Source of the DNA: Tetragenococcus solitarius NBRC 100494
Lineage (GTDB): Bacteria; Bacillota; Bacilli; Lactobacillales; Enterococcaceae
Assembly (NCBI RefSeq): GCF_001544195.1
Contig: NZ_BCPY01000012.1
Location: forward strand, 1-52,876
DNA length: 52,876 nucleotides
Reading direction: 5' to 3'
Every line of letters starts with the position of its first letter. The stretch's first letter is position 1. This document shows, in pieces, positions 17,234-26,903 of the stretch. The position numbers and the translations under genes are program-made. Below the pieces are notes generated by a model. That model was given only the letters and a program-made list of their open reading frames with translations. It searched no databases and had not been told where the DNA came from.

Positions 17234-18347
17234 ATGGAAGCAGCAGAAATACGCAAAGAAATTAATGAAATGAAAGAGCAAATCACAAGTTTTAGGGGGT
17301 CTCTTTGACCTTGATCAATTAGAAGAAGATATTGCTCAAGCTGAACATCAAATGGCAGATCCTACCTTTTGGGATGATCAAACAAAGGCACAAAAAATTA
17401 TTAATGAAAATAATCGCAAAAAAGAGACTTATGATCAGTTTAACCATTTGGCTAAAAGCCTCGAAGATGTAGAAGTTTTATTTGATATGTTACAAGAAGA
17501 GGAAGATAGTGACTTAGCAGCTGAATTGGATGAAAAAATGACGAAGTTAAAAAAAGAAATGGCTGATTATGAGTTATCTTTATTATTAGATGAGCCGTAT
17601 GACAGCAATAACGCGATTGTTGAACTTCATCCTGGAGCAGGTGGTACTGAATCGCAAGACTGGGGAAGTATGCTATTACGTATGTATATACGTTGGGCAG
17701 AAAGTCATCACTTTCAAGTAGAGACCATTGATTATCAGGCTGGAGATGAGGCAGGGATTAAAAGTGTGACCCTTTTAATTAAAGGATACAATGCCTATGG
17801 GCTCTTAAAGTCTGAAAAAGGAGTCCATCGTCTTGTTCGTATTTCACCTTTTGATTCGGCAAAACGTCGTCATACATCTTTTTGTTCTGTTGAAGTAATG
17901 CCCGAGATGGATGACTCCATTGATATTGAAATCAATCCAGAGGAATTAAAAATTGATACCTATCGAGCAAGCGGTGCTGGTGGACAACATATCAATAAAA
18001 CAGAATCGGCTGTGCGCATTACCCACTTGCCGACCGGTACGGTGGCAGCTAGTCAAGCGCAACGTTCTCAATTAAAAAACCGAGAACAAGCGATGAGTAT
18101 GTTAAAAGCTAAACTGTATCAACAAGAAGTTGAAAAACAAGAACAAGAACAAGCTGCCTTGCGTGGAGAACAGTTGGAAATTGGATGGGGCTCTCAAATT
18201 CGTTCCTATGTATTTCATCCTTATCAAATGGTTAAAGATCACCGGACAGATCAAGAAACTGGCAATACCCAAGCAGTGATGGATGGTCAGATTGATGAAT
18301 TTATTGATGCCTATTTAAAAATGGAGTTAAATAATCAAGAACAGTAA
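17234..18347 (+). CDS. prfB: Peptide chain release factor 2, with programmed +1 frameshift
   Basis: RF2 reads UGA and UAA stops. Codons 1-24 run from ATG 17234 to CTT 17303-17305, then an in-frame TGA at 17306-17308. The local sequence AGGGGGTCTCTTTGAC is the classic RF2 frameshift site: an internal Shine-Dalgarno, the slippery CTT, then UGA followed by C. A +1 shift resumes at GAC 17307 and gives about 370 residues, the normal RF2 size. The main frame holds the stop-recognition SPF tripeptide ([10 protein letters not shown]) and the catalytic GGQ ([14 protein letters not shown]). RF2 thus limits its own synthesis. Calling only the part from ATG 17352 would lose the N-terminus. It is followed by ftsEX. 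Confidence 0.96.
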
Positions 18348-18451
18348 AAGTTATTGAATTGAAAAGAAAATGTAACTTAAAGAAAATTCAATGAAATATT
18401 TTTCATGCTATAATGGTGCGGAGTGAGTAAAAATGTTTAGGAGAGATAGCC

Positions 18452-19138
18452 ATGATTGAAATGCAGGATGTAATCAAAAAATATTCGAATGGCACAGAAG
18501 CTATCCGCGGTCTTTCAATTTCGATCTATCAAGGAGAGTTTGTTTATGTCGTTGGCCCGTCTGGCGCAGGTAAATCAACCTTTATTAAACTGATCTATCG
18601 TGAAGAAAAACCGACAAGCGGAAATTTACAAGTGGCAGAGTACGATTTGTCGAAAATTAAAAATCGTGAGGTGCCTTACTTGCGTCGCGAAATTGGCGTA
18701 GTATTTCAAGACTATAAACTTTTAGAAAGAAAAACGGTTTATGAAAATGTTGCTTACGCTATGCAAGTTATAGGAAAAAGACCTAGAGAAATAAGAAAAC
18801 GAGTGATGGATGTACTCGACATGGTAGGTTTAAAACATAAAGCACGTGTTTTCCCCAATCAATTATCCGGTGGAGAACAACAGCGTGTGTCTATTGCGCG
18901 AGCGATTGTAAATACACCTCAAGTTCTGATTGCGGACGAACCAACGGGAAATTTGGACCCTGAAATTTCTTGGGAAATTATGAAGTTATTAGACCGTATC
19001 AATGCTCAAGGAACTACTGTCGTAATGGCTACGCATAATAGAACGATTGTAAATACGATTCGTCATCGTGTAATTGCCATTGAAAACGGCAAGATTATTC
19101 GAGACCAAGCGGAAGGAGAGTATGGATACAATGCTTAG
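18452..19138 (+). CDS. ftsE: Cell-division ABC ATPase FtsE
   Basis: A 228-residue ABC ATPase with Walker A GPSGAGKST (residues 35-43), signature LSGGEQQRVSIARAI, Walker B VLIADEPTGNLDP and switch His in MATHNR. With FtsX it controls peptidoglycan hydrolases (such as PcsB/CwlO-type enzymes) during division. The start follows TAGGAGAG. It overlaps ftsX. Confidence 0.95.
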   Translation: MIEMQDVIKKYSNGTEAIRGLSISIYQGEFVYVVGPSGAGKSTFIKLIYREEKPTSGNLQVAEYDLSKIKNREVPYLRREIGVVFQDYKLLERKTVYENVAYAMQVIGKRPREIRKRVMDVLDMVGLKHKARVFPNQLSGGEQQRVSIARAIVNTPQVLIADEPTGNLDPEISWEIMKLLDRINAQGTTVVMATHNRTIVNTIRHRVIAIENGKIIRDQAEGEYGYNA

Positions 19139-20015
19139 GAATTTTTCCCAACATGTTTTAGAAAGCCTAAAAAGCTTGCGCCGTAATGGCTGGATGACGG
19201 TTTCTTCAATCACAGCAGTGACTGTGACCTTGACTTTATTGGGTGTTTTTCTTGTTATCATTTTAAATACCGTTAAATTAGCCCAAGATATGGAAAATAA
19301 TGTTGAGGTATCTGTTTATGTTAACTATGAGACAGATGAAGATGGAAAGAAGAAATTAAAAAATCAATTGGAAGAAATTCCTCATGTAAAATCTATTAGT
19401 TATTCCAGCAAAGACGAAGAGTTAGCTAGAGTCCAAGAATCATATGGGGATTCCTGGAATCTATTTGACCAAGATAATCCGCTATTGGATGTTTTTATTG
19501 TTCACGCAGATGATCCTGAATATGTAGAAGATATTACAAAAAGAGCTGATAGCATGACTGAATATGTTCATGAAGCTTCCTATGGTGAAGACCTTTCTGA
19601 CAAAATCTTTGCGATTGCCCAAAGAGCGCGCACTTGGGGACTTATTAGCTCGATTATTTTAGTTGTCATTGCTATCTTTTTGATTTCAAATACCATTCGA
19701 ATGACAATTCTTACGCGTAAGCAAGAAATTCAAATTATGCGTTTAGTCGGAGCAAAAAATGGTTACATTCGCTGGCCTTTCTTTCTTGAAGGAGGCTGGA
19801 TTGGTCTTTTTGGTGCAGTTATTCCGATTATATTAATGTACACAGGTTATAATAAAGCTTTTGAGCTGATTAATCCGATATTAGAACGATCTCACTATAG
19901 CTTACTACAGCCGGGTTCTTTTAATTGGCAAATGAGTATCTTATTAGTTGTATTAGGCGTTGTTATCGGTTCTGTCGGTTCCGCTTTTTCAATGCGTCGC
20001 TTTTTGAAATTCTAA
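19122..20015 (+). CDS. ftsX: Cell-division membrane protein FtsX
   Basis: A protein of about 297 residues with an N-terminal cytoplasmic stretch (ESLKSLRRNGWMTVSSI), TM1 near residues 30-52, a large extracellular loop (about 55-170) and three C-terminal transmembrane segments, as expected for FtsX. It transmits the FtsE ATPase cycle across the membrane. ATG 19122 is 3 bases after AAGGAG and ATG 19131 is 12 after it, so either may be used; conservation of family N-termini slightly favours 19131. The gene overlaps ftsE, implying translational coupling. Confidence 0.94.
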   Translation: MDTMLRNFSQHVLESLKSLRRNGWMTVSSITAVTVTLTLLGVFLVIILNTVKLAQDMENNVEVSVYVNYETDEDGKKKLKNQLEEIPHVKSISYSSKDEELARVQESYGDSWNLFDQDNPLLDVFIVHADDPEYVEDITKRADSMTEYVHEASYGEDLSDKIFAIAQRARTWGLISSIILVVIAIFLISNTIRMTILTRKQEIQIMRLVGAKNGYIRWPFFLEGGWIGLFGAVIPIILMYTGYNKAFELINPILERSHYSLLQPGSFNWQMSILLVVLGVVIGSVGSAFSMRRFLKF

Positions 20016-20027
20016 AATTTACAAGAC

Positions 20028-20066
20028 AAAAACCAGTTAGACTGATGAGATCTAACTGGTTTTTTA
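20028..20066. terminator. Terminator after ftsX (possibly bidirectional)
   Basis: A 12-bp perfect stem AAAACCAGTTAG / CTAACTGGTTTT with A/T flanks on both sides lies between convergent genes. Confidence 0.85.
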
Positions 20067-20079
20067 AGTGTGTTGTTTA

Positions 20080-20931
20080 TTATAATTCTTCATGTGTCCG
20101 GGGATCTTGTGAAGAAACGCGAGCATCTTCTTGATCTAGAGAAATAATCTGTTGAATTTCACTTTCTGTTAATTCAAAATCAAAAATGTTCCTGTTTTCC
20201 TTTTGCCTAAATGGATTGCGGGAAAGTGGAAGAGGAACTACATTTAATTGAGTTTCCCAGCGAAGAATAATCTGTCCGACATTTTTATGATATTTTTGAG
20301 CTAAGTCAACTAGCTCAGGTAATTCAGTGATAGGTTTGCTTAATGACTGTTGAACGCCGCCCAAGGGGCTCCATGCCTCTGTTACAATTTGATGTTTTTC
20401 ATGATATTCGCGCTGTTCTTTTTGACTAAATAAAGGATGCATTTCTACTTGGTTTACAACAGGGAGCACGCCGGTCTCATTTTTTAATTTTTCCAAGTGT
20501 TCTGGCAAAAAATTAGAGACGCCGATAGAGCGCACTAAGCCAAAACGTTTGGCATCGATTAATGCTTGCCATGCTTCCACATATTCATCTCGCATTGGGT
20601 TTGGCCAATGGATCAAATAAAGGTCATAATAATCTAAATCCGCCCGGTATAACGACTCTTGGATTGCAGCAATCGCGTCATGATATTTATGATGACGGCC
20701 GGGAAGCTTGGAAGTGATTAATAAATTTTCTCGAGCAACACTGGATTTTTTCACTGCTTGTCCGACCGTTGCTTCGTTTTCATAATTATAAGCAGTGTCC
20801 AATAGTCGATAGCCATTATTAATTGCTGTTGTTAAAACCTGAACGCCTTGGGCACCTTTTAAACCAGCTGTACCAAAACCTACTTGAGGGATTACTGTTC
20901 CGTCGATTAACTGTTTATTTGGAATGGTCAT
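20080..20931 (-). CDS. Aldo/keto reductase
   Basis: A 283-residue NADPH-dependent oxidoreductase of the AKR superfamily. The tetrad is visible: Asp and Tyr in LLDTAYNYENE, Lys in ITSKLPG, His in LIHWPNP. The NADP-binding end (PLPLSRNPFRQKENRNIFDF) resembles the AKR5 group. Its carbonyl substrate is unknown. It lies 60 bases downstream of the MarR-type gene on the same strand, so both are probably one unit. The start follows AGGAGGAAAAAA. Confidence 0.9.
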   Translation of the reverse strand: MTIPNKQLIDGTVIPQVGFGTAGLKGAQGVQVLTTAINNGYRLLDTAYNYENEATVGQAVKKSSVARENLLITSKLPGRHHKYHDAIAAIQESLYRADLDYYDLYLIHWPNPMRDEYVEAWQALIDAKRFGLVRSIGVSNFLPEHLEKLKNETGVLPVVNQVEMHPLFSQKEQREYHEKHQIVTEAWSPLGGVQQSLSKPITELPELVDLAQKYHKNVGQIILRWETQLNVVPLPLSRNPFRQKENRNIFDFELTESEIQQIISLDQEDARVSSQDPRTHEEL

Positions 20932-20991
20932 TTTTTTCCTCCTATACTTCTTGTTAAATTTCTTAAAAAGGTAAAATAAAAAAACACTTCA

Positions 20992-21489
20992 CTAAGTTAT
21001 TTTGTCAATAGAGTTTTTAACATCAGTCGGATAATGGATGGTTTCTTCCGCACTTTTAAAGCATCTTAAAAAACGTAAAATGATTTTCAACTCTTCAGGA
21101 GCAAAATTTTCTAATTGTTTTGCCAACTGTTTATTTTTCATAGATAAAAGCTGTTCATGAATTTGTGCCAGTCGCTTTCCTTCAGAAGTGAGGGAATAAT
21201 GTTTTCCGCGTCCGTCCTTTTCATCTTTAGTAGCTTTGACAAACTGACGTTTTATTAACAAAGTTAGACGTTTAGAAAGTGTTCCTTGCAGCACAGATAA
21301 GTCTTTACTGATCTCTTTACCTAATGGATTTTCATGTTTTAATAAATACGAAAGAATATGCAAATGAAATGTACTTAAACCCTTTGCTTTGGGTTCATAG
21401 CTAATAATCCATTGTTTTTCCTTGTCTTTATCATCATCAAGCATTAATAAATGGTGATAAATTGCGAGAATCTCTTCGTAATCGCTCAA
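20992..21489 (-). CDS. MarR family transcriptional regulator
   Basis: A 165-residue winged-helix protein. The DNA-binding part runs LSTFHLHILSYLLKHENPLGKEISKDLSVLQGTLSKRL, with the wing at DEKDGRGKHYSLTSEGKRL, flanked by dimerisation helices. The start is TTG 21489, 5 bases after a perfect AAGGAGGT; an upstream in-frame ATG at 21540 has no such site. It is divergent from an MFS exporter and precedes an aldo/keto reductase. The 24-bp palindrome in between is its likely operator. It probably represses the exporter until a toxic ligand binds (inference). Confidence 0.88.
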   Translation of the reverse strand: MSDYEEILAIYHHLLMLDDDKDKEKQWIISYEPKAKGLSTFHLHILSYLLKHENPLGKEISKDLSVLQGTLSKRLTLLIKRQFVKATKDEKDGRGKHYSLTSEGKRLAQIHEQLLSMKNKQLAKQLENFAPEELKIILRFLRCFKSAEETIHYPTDVKNSIDKIT

Positions 21490-21565
21490 TTCCGACCTCC
21501 TTATAGCATATAATTGGATAAAAAGATTGGAAAAAGTCAAAAAAGATGCTAAGGTTTTGTTAGTA

Positions 21566-21589
21566 AAATAGATTCCGCGGAATCTATTT
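21566..21589. promoter_or_regulatory. 24-bp perfect palindrome, probable MarR operator
   Basis: The half-site AAATAGATTCCG is followed directly by its exact complement CGGAATCTATTT. The last base forms the first base of a TATAAT -10 box (21589-21594) reading toward the MFS gene. Binding here would block that promoter and probably the divergent one. Confidence 0.75.
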
Positions 21590-21631
21590 ATAATTAAATC
21601 TTAACGTGAAGCAGAAAGGAAGTCAAATAAT

Positions 21632-23024
21632 ATGGGAAATGCATCTGTATCCAAACAGACAAAACTAGCAATAGCTTCTGTCGCCTTGCTGTCCTTTTTA
21701 GGGATTTTAGTAGAAACTTCATTAAATGTTACATTTCCGACTTTAACTCAAGAATTTAACGTTTCTTTAGCTACCATGCAGTGGACAACTTCAGGTTACT
21801 TACTTATGGTGACAATTATTATGAGTACAACAGGTCATCTTATAAAAAAATATAAAGCCCAAAGCTTGTTTCGTATCGCTGTTTTATTTTTTGTTACAGG
21901 AACAGCATTATGTGCAGTCTCTATTTCTTTTCCAATACTTATGATCGGACGCTTGCTTCAAGCCGTATCGACAGGGCTTGCAACACCATTGATGTTTCAT
22001 ATTATTTTATCTTTAGTTCCACAAAGACAGTTGGGACTTTATATGGGAGTAGGCAGTATGGTCACTTCCTTTGCACCTGCTTTGGGCCCGACATACGGGG
22101 GTCTTTTAACATCTTTTTTATCTTGGCGTGCTATTTTTGTATTGATTTTCCCGATTATGTTCCTAATTATCTGGCTTGGCGGAAAAAATATTCATATAAA
22201 ACCTATTGGAACAAACCAACGTTTTGATTGGATGGGAAGTTCTTTTGTCTTGGGTTTTTGCCAGTCTTAGCGTAGCATTCGGAAGTGCCGGCAATAATGG
22301 CTTTTATAGCTCTTCTTTTTTTATTTTTTTGCTTATTTTTGTTATTGGTTTACTTGCTTTATTCTTCCATGTTCATTTTTCTGAAAAGAAGATATTAAAC
22401 TTTTCTTTGTTATTGCGTCCTATTATCGGCTTACGTTGGTTAAACTTTTTTATCTTGCAGTTTATTAATATCGGGATTTCATTTGTTTTGCCTATTTTTG
22501 CGCAAAATTATTTAAATACAGAACCTTTTACTGCGGGGTTAATTTTATTTCCTGGTTCGTTACTTGGTGCTGCTATAGCTCCTTATGCGGGTCGCTTATA
22601 TGATAGACATGGTCCATTGCTGCCGCTGACTATAGCCAATACTGCCATGTTTATCGGTTGCTTATTGTTTTATTTTACGACCCCCGTTTTAAGTGTTGTT
22701 TCTACGATTTTGATTTATATCTTTTTACGAGTCGGCTTTAATTTTGGCTTTGGAAATACCTTATCTGATGCAAGTAAACAAGTGACATTAGAAGAAAGAG
22801 CAGACATTAATTCTTTATTTAATACTTTTCAACAATATGCAGGGTCAATTGGTACTAGCGTCTTGTCGGCGGTAATTTCGTCTGTACAGTTACAAAATAA
22901 TACTACTTCTGCGCTATTAACAGCACAAGCTAGCCAAATTGATTTTGTGCTTCTGGCAGCTTTAGCGGGGCTTGGTTTAATTACTGTCTTTCTTGTTCAA
23001 TGGTTAAAAAGAAAAGCTGTTTAA
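21632..23024 (+). pseudogene. DHA2-type MFS multidrug exporter, frameshifted by one T
   Basis: The first frame (21632-22270) encodes about six transmembrane segments of a 14-TM drug:proton antiporter, with motif C-like GPTYGGLLTSFLSWRAIF, and ends prematurely. The remainder continues in another frame to 23024. Removing one T from the T5 run at 22255-22259 joins the frames as VLGF-ASLSVAFG and gives about 463 residues, the usual size. The gene is therefore a recent pseudogene, a phase-variable gene, or a sequencing error. The start follows AGAAAGGAAG. It is divergent from the MarR gene, which suggests drug or solvent efflux. Confidence 0.85.
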
Positions 23025-23037
23025 GTGATTTAATTGA

Positions 23038-23067
23038 AAGATAAGTTGTTAGCCAACCATCTTTTAT
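23038..23067 (+). terminator. Weak terminator after the MFS gene
   Basis: An interrupted stem AAGAT-GTTG / CAAC-ATCTT is followed by TTAT. Confidence 0.45.
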
Positions 23068-23262
23068 AGCAAAAATTATAAAATAAAAATATTTTTTAGA
23101 ATGTAACTCTGGCATAAAAGAAATCCTTTTCTTTTTATAGAAATAGAATTAAGGTTTTTAAGTAGAATGAAACATGCTAAAATAAAGTCGCTCATGTTTT
23201 ATGCATGTGAAAACAAAGCAGTAAAGTTTTGCTGTATTACACGATTAATAAAGGAGCTTCTA

Positions 23263-24117
23263 ATGAAAAAAAAGATAGCAGGTTTATTGACCATCGGTTT
23301 TACAATTATTCTTTCTGGCTGCAGTCAGTGGATTGATCAAGGAGAATCGGTAACGGCGGTCGGATCTTCCGCCTTACAACCTTTGGTAGAAACAGTAGCC
23401 GAAGAATTTCAGCAGGATCGGCCTGGCCAATTTGTGAACGTTCAAGGTGGTGGTAGCGGCACAGGTTTAAGCCAGGTTCAATCCGGAGCAGTAGACATTG
23501 GCAATTCGGATATGTTTGCTGAAGAAAAAGCTGGAGTAGATGCTACGCAACTTGTGGACCACCGTGTCGCAGTTATCGGCATTACGCCTATTATAAACAA
23601 AGAAGTAGGTGTAGATAATCTAACAAAGGATGAATTAAAAAAGATCTTTTTAGGTGAGATTACAAACTGGCAAGAAGTCGGTGGTACTAATCAAGAGATT
23701 GTTATTTTGAACCGGGCTTCTGGCAGCGGTACGCGTGATACTTTTGAAAAATGGATACTTGATGATGAAAATTCAGTTTCTGCTCAAGAACAAGACTCAA
23801 GTGGAATGGTTCGGCAAATTGTCAGTGATACGCCTGGTGCAATTAGTTATGTTGCTTTTTCTTACGTCACAAATGACGTTGATGTATTATCCATTGATGG
23901 TGTAGAACCTACCGATAAAAATGTCACTACCAATGACTGGCCTATTTGGTCTTATGAACATATGTATACAAAAGGTGAACCTAAGGCACTAACCAAAGAA
24001 TTTTTAGACTATATTCTTTCAGATGATGTGCAGGAAAATTTAGTGGGACAATTGGGTTATATTCCTGTATCACAGATGAAAGTTGAACGTGATGCAAACG
24101 GAAATATTATAAAATAA
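23263..24117 (+). CDS. pstS: Phosphate ABC transporter substrate-binding lipoprotein PstS
   Basis: A 284-residue high-affinity phosphate receptor with lipobox LSGC (Cys20). Phosphate-binding segments are VGSSALQPLVE, GGGSGTGLSQV, IGNSDMFAEE and NRASGSGTRDTFEKW. The ATG at 23263 follows AAAGGAG; an in-frame ATG at 23167 has no ribosome-binding site and would precede the signal peptide with 32 unlikely residues. It is a close paralogue of the PstS at 30932. Upstream, TGCTAAAAT near 23175 is a likely extended -10 box. I see no clear PhoP box before this gene. Confidence 0.94.
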   Translation: MKKKIAGLLTIGFTIILSGCSQWIDQGESVTAVGSSALQPLVETVAEEFQQDRPGQFVNVQGGGSGTGLSQVQSGAVDIGNSDMFAEEKAGVDATQLVDHRVAVIGITPIINKEVGVDNLTKDELKKIFLGEITNWQEVGGTNQEIVILNRASGSGTRDTFEKWILDDENSVSAQEQDSSGMVRQIVSDTPGAISYVAFSYVTNDVDVLSIDGVEPTDKNVTTNDWPIWSYEHMYTKGEPKALTKEFLDYILSDDVQENLVGQLGYIPVSQMKVERDANGNIIK

Positions 24118-24119
24118 GC

Positions 24120-24156
24120 TTTACTAAATCTTTACAAACTTCATGTAAATTTTACA
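24120..24156 (+). promoter_or_regulatory. Candidate PhoP boxes between pstS and pstC
   Basis: TTTACT (24120-24125), TTTACA (24131-24136) and TTTACA (24151-24156) resemble the Firmicute PhoP box (TT-ACA hexamers). The first two are 11 bases apart; an inverted ATGTAAA lies between the last two. They may give pstCAB-phoU its own PhoP-responsive promoter. Confidence 0.5.
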
Positions 24157-24224
24157 GGCTTTTTATTAAAAATTGATGTCATAACGTTAAACTTAGAGGG
24201 AATAAGGAACAAGGAGGAAACCTT

Positions 24225-25145
24225 TTGGAAAATGCAAAAGAAGAGTTAACAAAAAAATCAAAGAAAGCCAAATTAGAACAACGGGGAAAAGCTATTAGTT
24301 TTTTATGTATTTCTATGATTGTCCTCGTTGTATTATCTATCTTTTATTTTGTTGCCAGTAAAGGGTTGGCTACATTTTTTGTTGATAAAGTAAATGTTTT
24401 TGATTTTTTGTTTGGGACAGAGTGGAATCCTAGCCAAGTAGGGTCAGACGGACAACCAATGGTTGGGGCATTGCCGATGATTATCGGTTCGTTTATGGTG
24501 ACTTTTTTATCTGCTATTATTGCTACGCCTTTTGCCATTGGAGCTGCTGTTTTTATGGTAGAAATCTCTCCAAAAAATGGTCAAAAGTTTCTACAGCCTG
24601 TGATTGAACTTTTAGTTGGAATCCCTTCGGTAGTTTATGGTTTTATCGGTTTATCAGTTATTGTACCAGTGATTCGAGCAGTCTTTGGTGGTACAGGCTT
24701 TGGCATACTTGCAGGGACGTTTGTTTTGTTTGTTATGATTTTGCCTACCGTAACTACAATGACTGTAGATGCTTTAAAAGCTGTTCCTCGTCATTATCGT
24801 GAAGCTTCCCTTGCTTTAGGTGCCACCCGTTGGCAAACGATTTATAAAGTTGTCTTACGCGCAGCAATTCCAGGAATTTTAACAGCAGTGGTTTTTGGCA
24901 TGGCACGAGCTTTCGGGGAAGCTTTGGCTATTCAAATGGTTATCGGAAATGCTGCACTAATGCCAACGAGCTTAGTCACTCCTGCTTCGACCCTAACTTC
25001 AATTTTGACGATGGGGATCGGAAATACCATTATGGGTACAGTAGAAAATAATGTCCTTTGGTCACTTGCTTTAATATTATTGCTGATGTCGCTAATCTTT
25101 AATATTGTAATTCGTTTAATCGGTAAGAAGGGAGCGATGAAATAA
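24225..25145 (+). CDS. pstC: Phosphate ABC transporter permease PstC
   Basis: A 306-residue membrane protein with six predicted transmembrane segments. The coupling loop is REASLALGATRWQTIYKVVL and the pore segment VVFGMARAFGEALAI. The TTG start lies 7 bases after AAGGAGG. It overlaps pstA by one base (TAATG). Confidence 0.94.
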   Translation: MENAKEELTKKSKKAKLEQRGKAISFLCISMIVLVVLSIFYFVASKGLATFFVDKVNVFDFLFGTEWNPSQVGSDGQPMVGALPMIIGSFMVTFLSAIIATPFAIGAAVFMVEISPKNGQKFLQPVIELLVGIPSVVYGFIGLSVIVPVIRAVFGGTGFGILAGTFVLFVMILPTVTTMTVDALKAVPRHYREASLALGATRWQTIYKVVLRAAIPGILTAVVFGMARAFGEALAIQMVIGNAALMPTSLVTPASTLTSILTMGIGNTIMGTVENNVLWSLALILLLMSLIFNIVIRLIGKKGAMK

Positions 25146-26029
25146 TGAAAGCCAAACGTTGGGATAAATTTGCCACAGGGGTGCTTTATACGATTGCTGC
25201 TTTTCTTGTTTTAATTCTGGCCTTCTTATTGATTTATATCCTGGTTCGGGGATTACCCCATATTTCATGGGAATTTCTGACACAGCCGGCAAAAGCTTAC
25301 CAAGAAGGTGGCGGTATTGGAATTCAATTGTTTAATTCTTTTTATCTGCTACTTATCACGATGCTCATCAGTTTTCCAATTTCGCTAGGTTCGGGTATTT
25401 ATTTGTCAGAGTATGCAAAGAAAAATTGGGTAACAGATGTGATACGGACCTCTGTTGAAATATTAAGCTCGTTACCTTCAGTTGTAGTCGGCTTATTTGG
25501 TTTTTTACTTTTTGTTGTACAGTTTCAGTACGGCTTTTCGATTATTTCTGGAGCTTTAGCACTGACCTTTTTTAATTTGCCGCTTTTAACAAGAAATATT
25601 GAAGAGTCCTTAAATACTATTCATCATACCCAAAGAGAAGCCGGATTAGCTTTAGGGCTTTCGCGCTGGGAAACTGTATTACATGTGGTATTACCAGCGG
25701 CTACTCCAGGGATTTTAAGTGGGGTTATCATAAGTTCTGGGCGAATCTTTGGAGAAGCAGCGGCTTTAATTTATACGGCTGGACAAAGTGCCCCTGCTTT
25801 AGACTTTACGAATTGGAACCCACTCAGTGTTTCAAGCCCAATTGGTTTATTCCGCCAAGCAGAAACATTAGCCGTGCATATCTGGAAAATCAATTCAGAA
25901 GGAACGATGCCAGATGGTCCTGCTGTGTCAGCAGGTGCTTCAGCTGTATTGATTCTTGCAGTTTTATTATTTAATTTCAGCGCCCGTGCTGTAGGTAAGA
26001 AATTATACAAGAAGATAACTTCTGCCTGA
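25145..26029 (+). CDS. pstA: Phosphate ABC transporter permease PstA
   Basis: A 294-residue membrane protein with the coupling loop REAGLALGLSRWETVLHVVLP and the GRIFGEAAALIYTAG segment typical of PstA. It forms the phosphate channel with PstC. Translation is coupled to pstC through the overlapping stop/start. Confidence 0.94.
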   Translation: MKAKRWDKFATGVLYTIAAFLVLILAFLLIYILVRGLPHISWEFLTQPAKAYQEGGGIGIQLFNSFYLLLITMLISFPISLGSGIYLSEYAKKNWVTDVIRTSVEILSSLPSVVVGLFGFLLFVVQFQYGFSIISGALALTFFNLPLLTRNIEESLNTIHHTQREAGLALGLSRWETVLHVVLPAATPGILSGVIISSGRIFGEAAALIYTAGQSAPALDFTNWNPLSVSSPIGLFRQAETLAVHIWKINSEGTMPDGPAVSAGASAVLILAVLLFNFSARAVGKKLYKKITSA

Positions 26030-26075
26030 TGGCCCATTATTTTACTAGCTTTTAGCTAAGGGAGTTCAAGACATT

Positions 26076-26879
26076 ATGGAAGAGTACAACTTACAAGATA
26101 GAAATATATTTCAAATGCAAGACCGCGATGTTATTTTGCATACCCGTGATTTACATGTCTGGTATGGTAACAATGAGGCGATCAAAGGCATTGACCTTGA
26201 ATTTGAAAAAAATAAGATTACTGCTTTGATTGGTCCATCAGGTTGCGGCAAGTCAACCTATCTTCGCTCGCTAAACCGCATGAATGATGAAATTGCCAAT
26301 ACAAAAATTACGGGAAATATTATGTATAAGGGTGTTGACTTGAACTCAAAAGAAGTCGATGTCTACGAGATGCGTAAAAGAATTGGGATGGTTTTCCAAC
26401 AGCCGAATCCTTTTAGTAAATCCATTTATGAAAATATTACCTTTGCATTGCAACGTCATGGTGAAAAAGATAAACATAAATTAGACGAAGCGGTTGAAAC
26501 CAGTCTAAAACAAGCGGCTTTATGGGACCAAGTCAAAGATTCATTGCATAAAAGTGCGTTAGCATTATCCGGAGGTCAGCAGCAAAGACTCTGTATTGCC
26601 AGGGCAATTGCCATGAAACCTGATGTTCTTCTTTTAGACGAACCGGCAAGTGCCCTCGATCCTATCTCAACAGGAACAGTAGAGGAAACCCTGATACAAC
26701 TTAAAGAACAGTATTCGATTATTATTGTCACTCATAACATGCAACAAGCAGCACGTATTAGTGATTACACGGCTTTCTTTTATCTAGGAAATGCCTTGGA
26801 ATATGATGTGACGCGCAAAGTCTTTACCCGACCAAAAATAAAAGCAACGGAAGATTACGTCTCAGGGCATTTTGGTTAG
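26076..26879 (+). CDS. pstB: Phosphate ABC transporter ATPase PstB (first copy)
   Basis: A 267-residue ABC ATPase with Walker [20 protein letters not shown], signature [15 protein letters not shown] and Walker [13 protein letters not shown]. It has an N-terminal extension of about 20 residues that the next copy lacks. Tandem pstB genes are common in Lactobacillales. The start follows AAGGGAG. Confidence 0.95.
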   Translation: MEEYNLQDRNIFQMQDRDVILHTRDLHVWYGNNEAIKGIDLEFEKNKITALIGPSGCGKSTYLRSLNRMNDEIANTKITGNIMYKGVDLNSKEVDVYEMRKRIGMVFQQPNPFSKSIYENITFALQRHGEKDKHKLDEAVETSLKQAALWDQVKDSLHKSALALSGGQQQRLCIARAIAMKPDVLLLDEPASALDPISTGTVEETLIQLKEQYSIIIVTHNMQQAARISDYTAFFYLGNALEYDVTRKVFTRPKIKATEDYVSGHFG

Positions 26880-26903
26880 AAAAAAAGAAAGGATATAAAA
26901 AGC

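Noticed and set aside
17352-18347. prfB starting at ATG 17352
   Set aside because: The upstream frameshift cassette and 24 leader codons are canonical; the short version lacks the N-terminal domain start.
21632-23024. Two separate MFS genes
   Set aside because: Both halves complete one 14-TM exporter when a single T is removed; the second half has no ribosome-binding site of its own.
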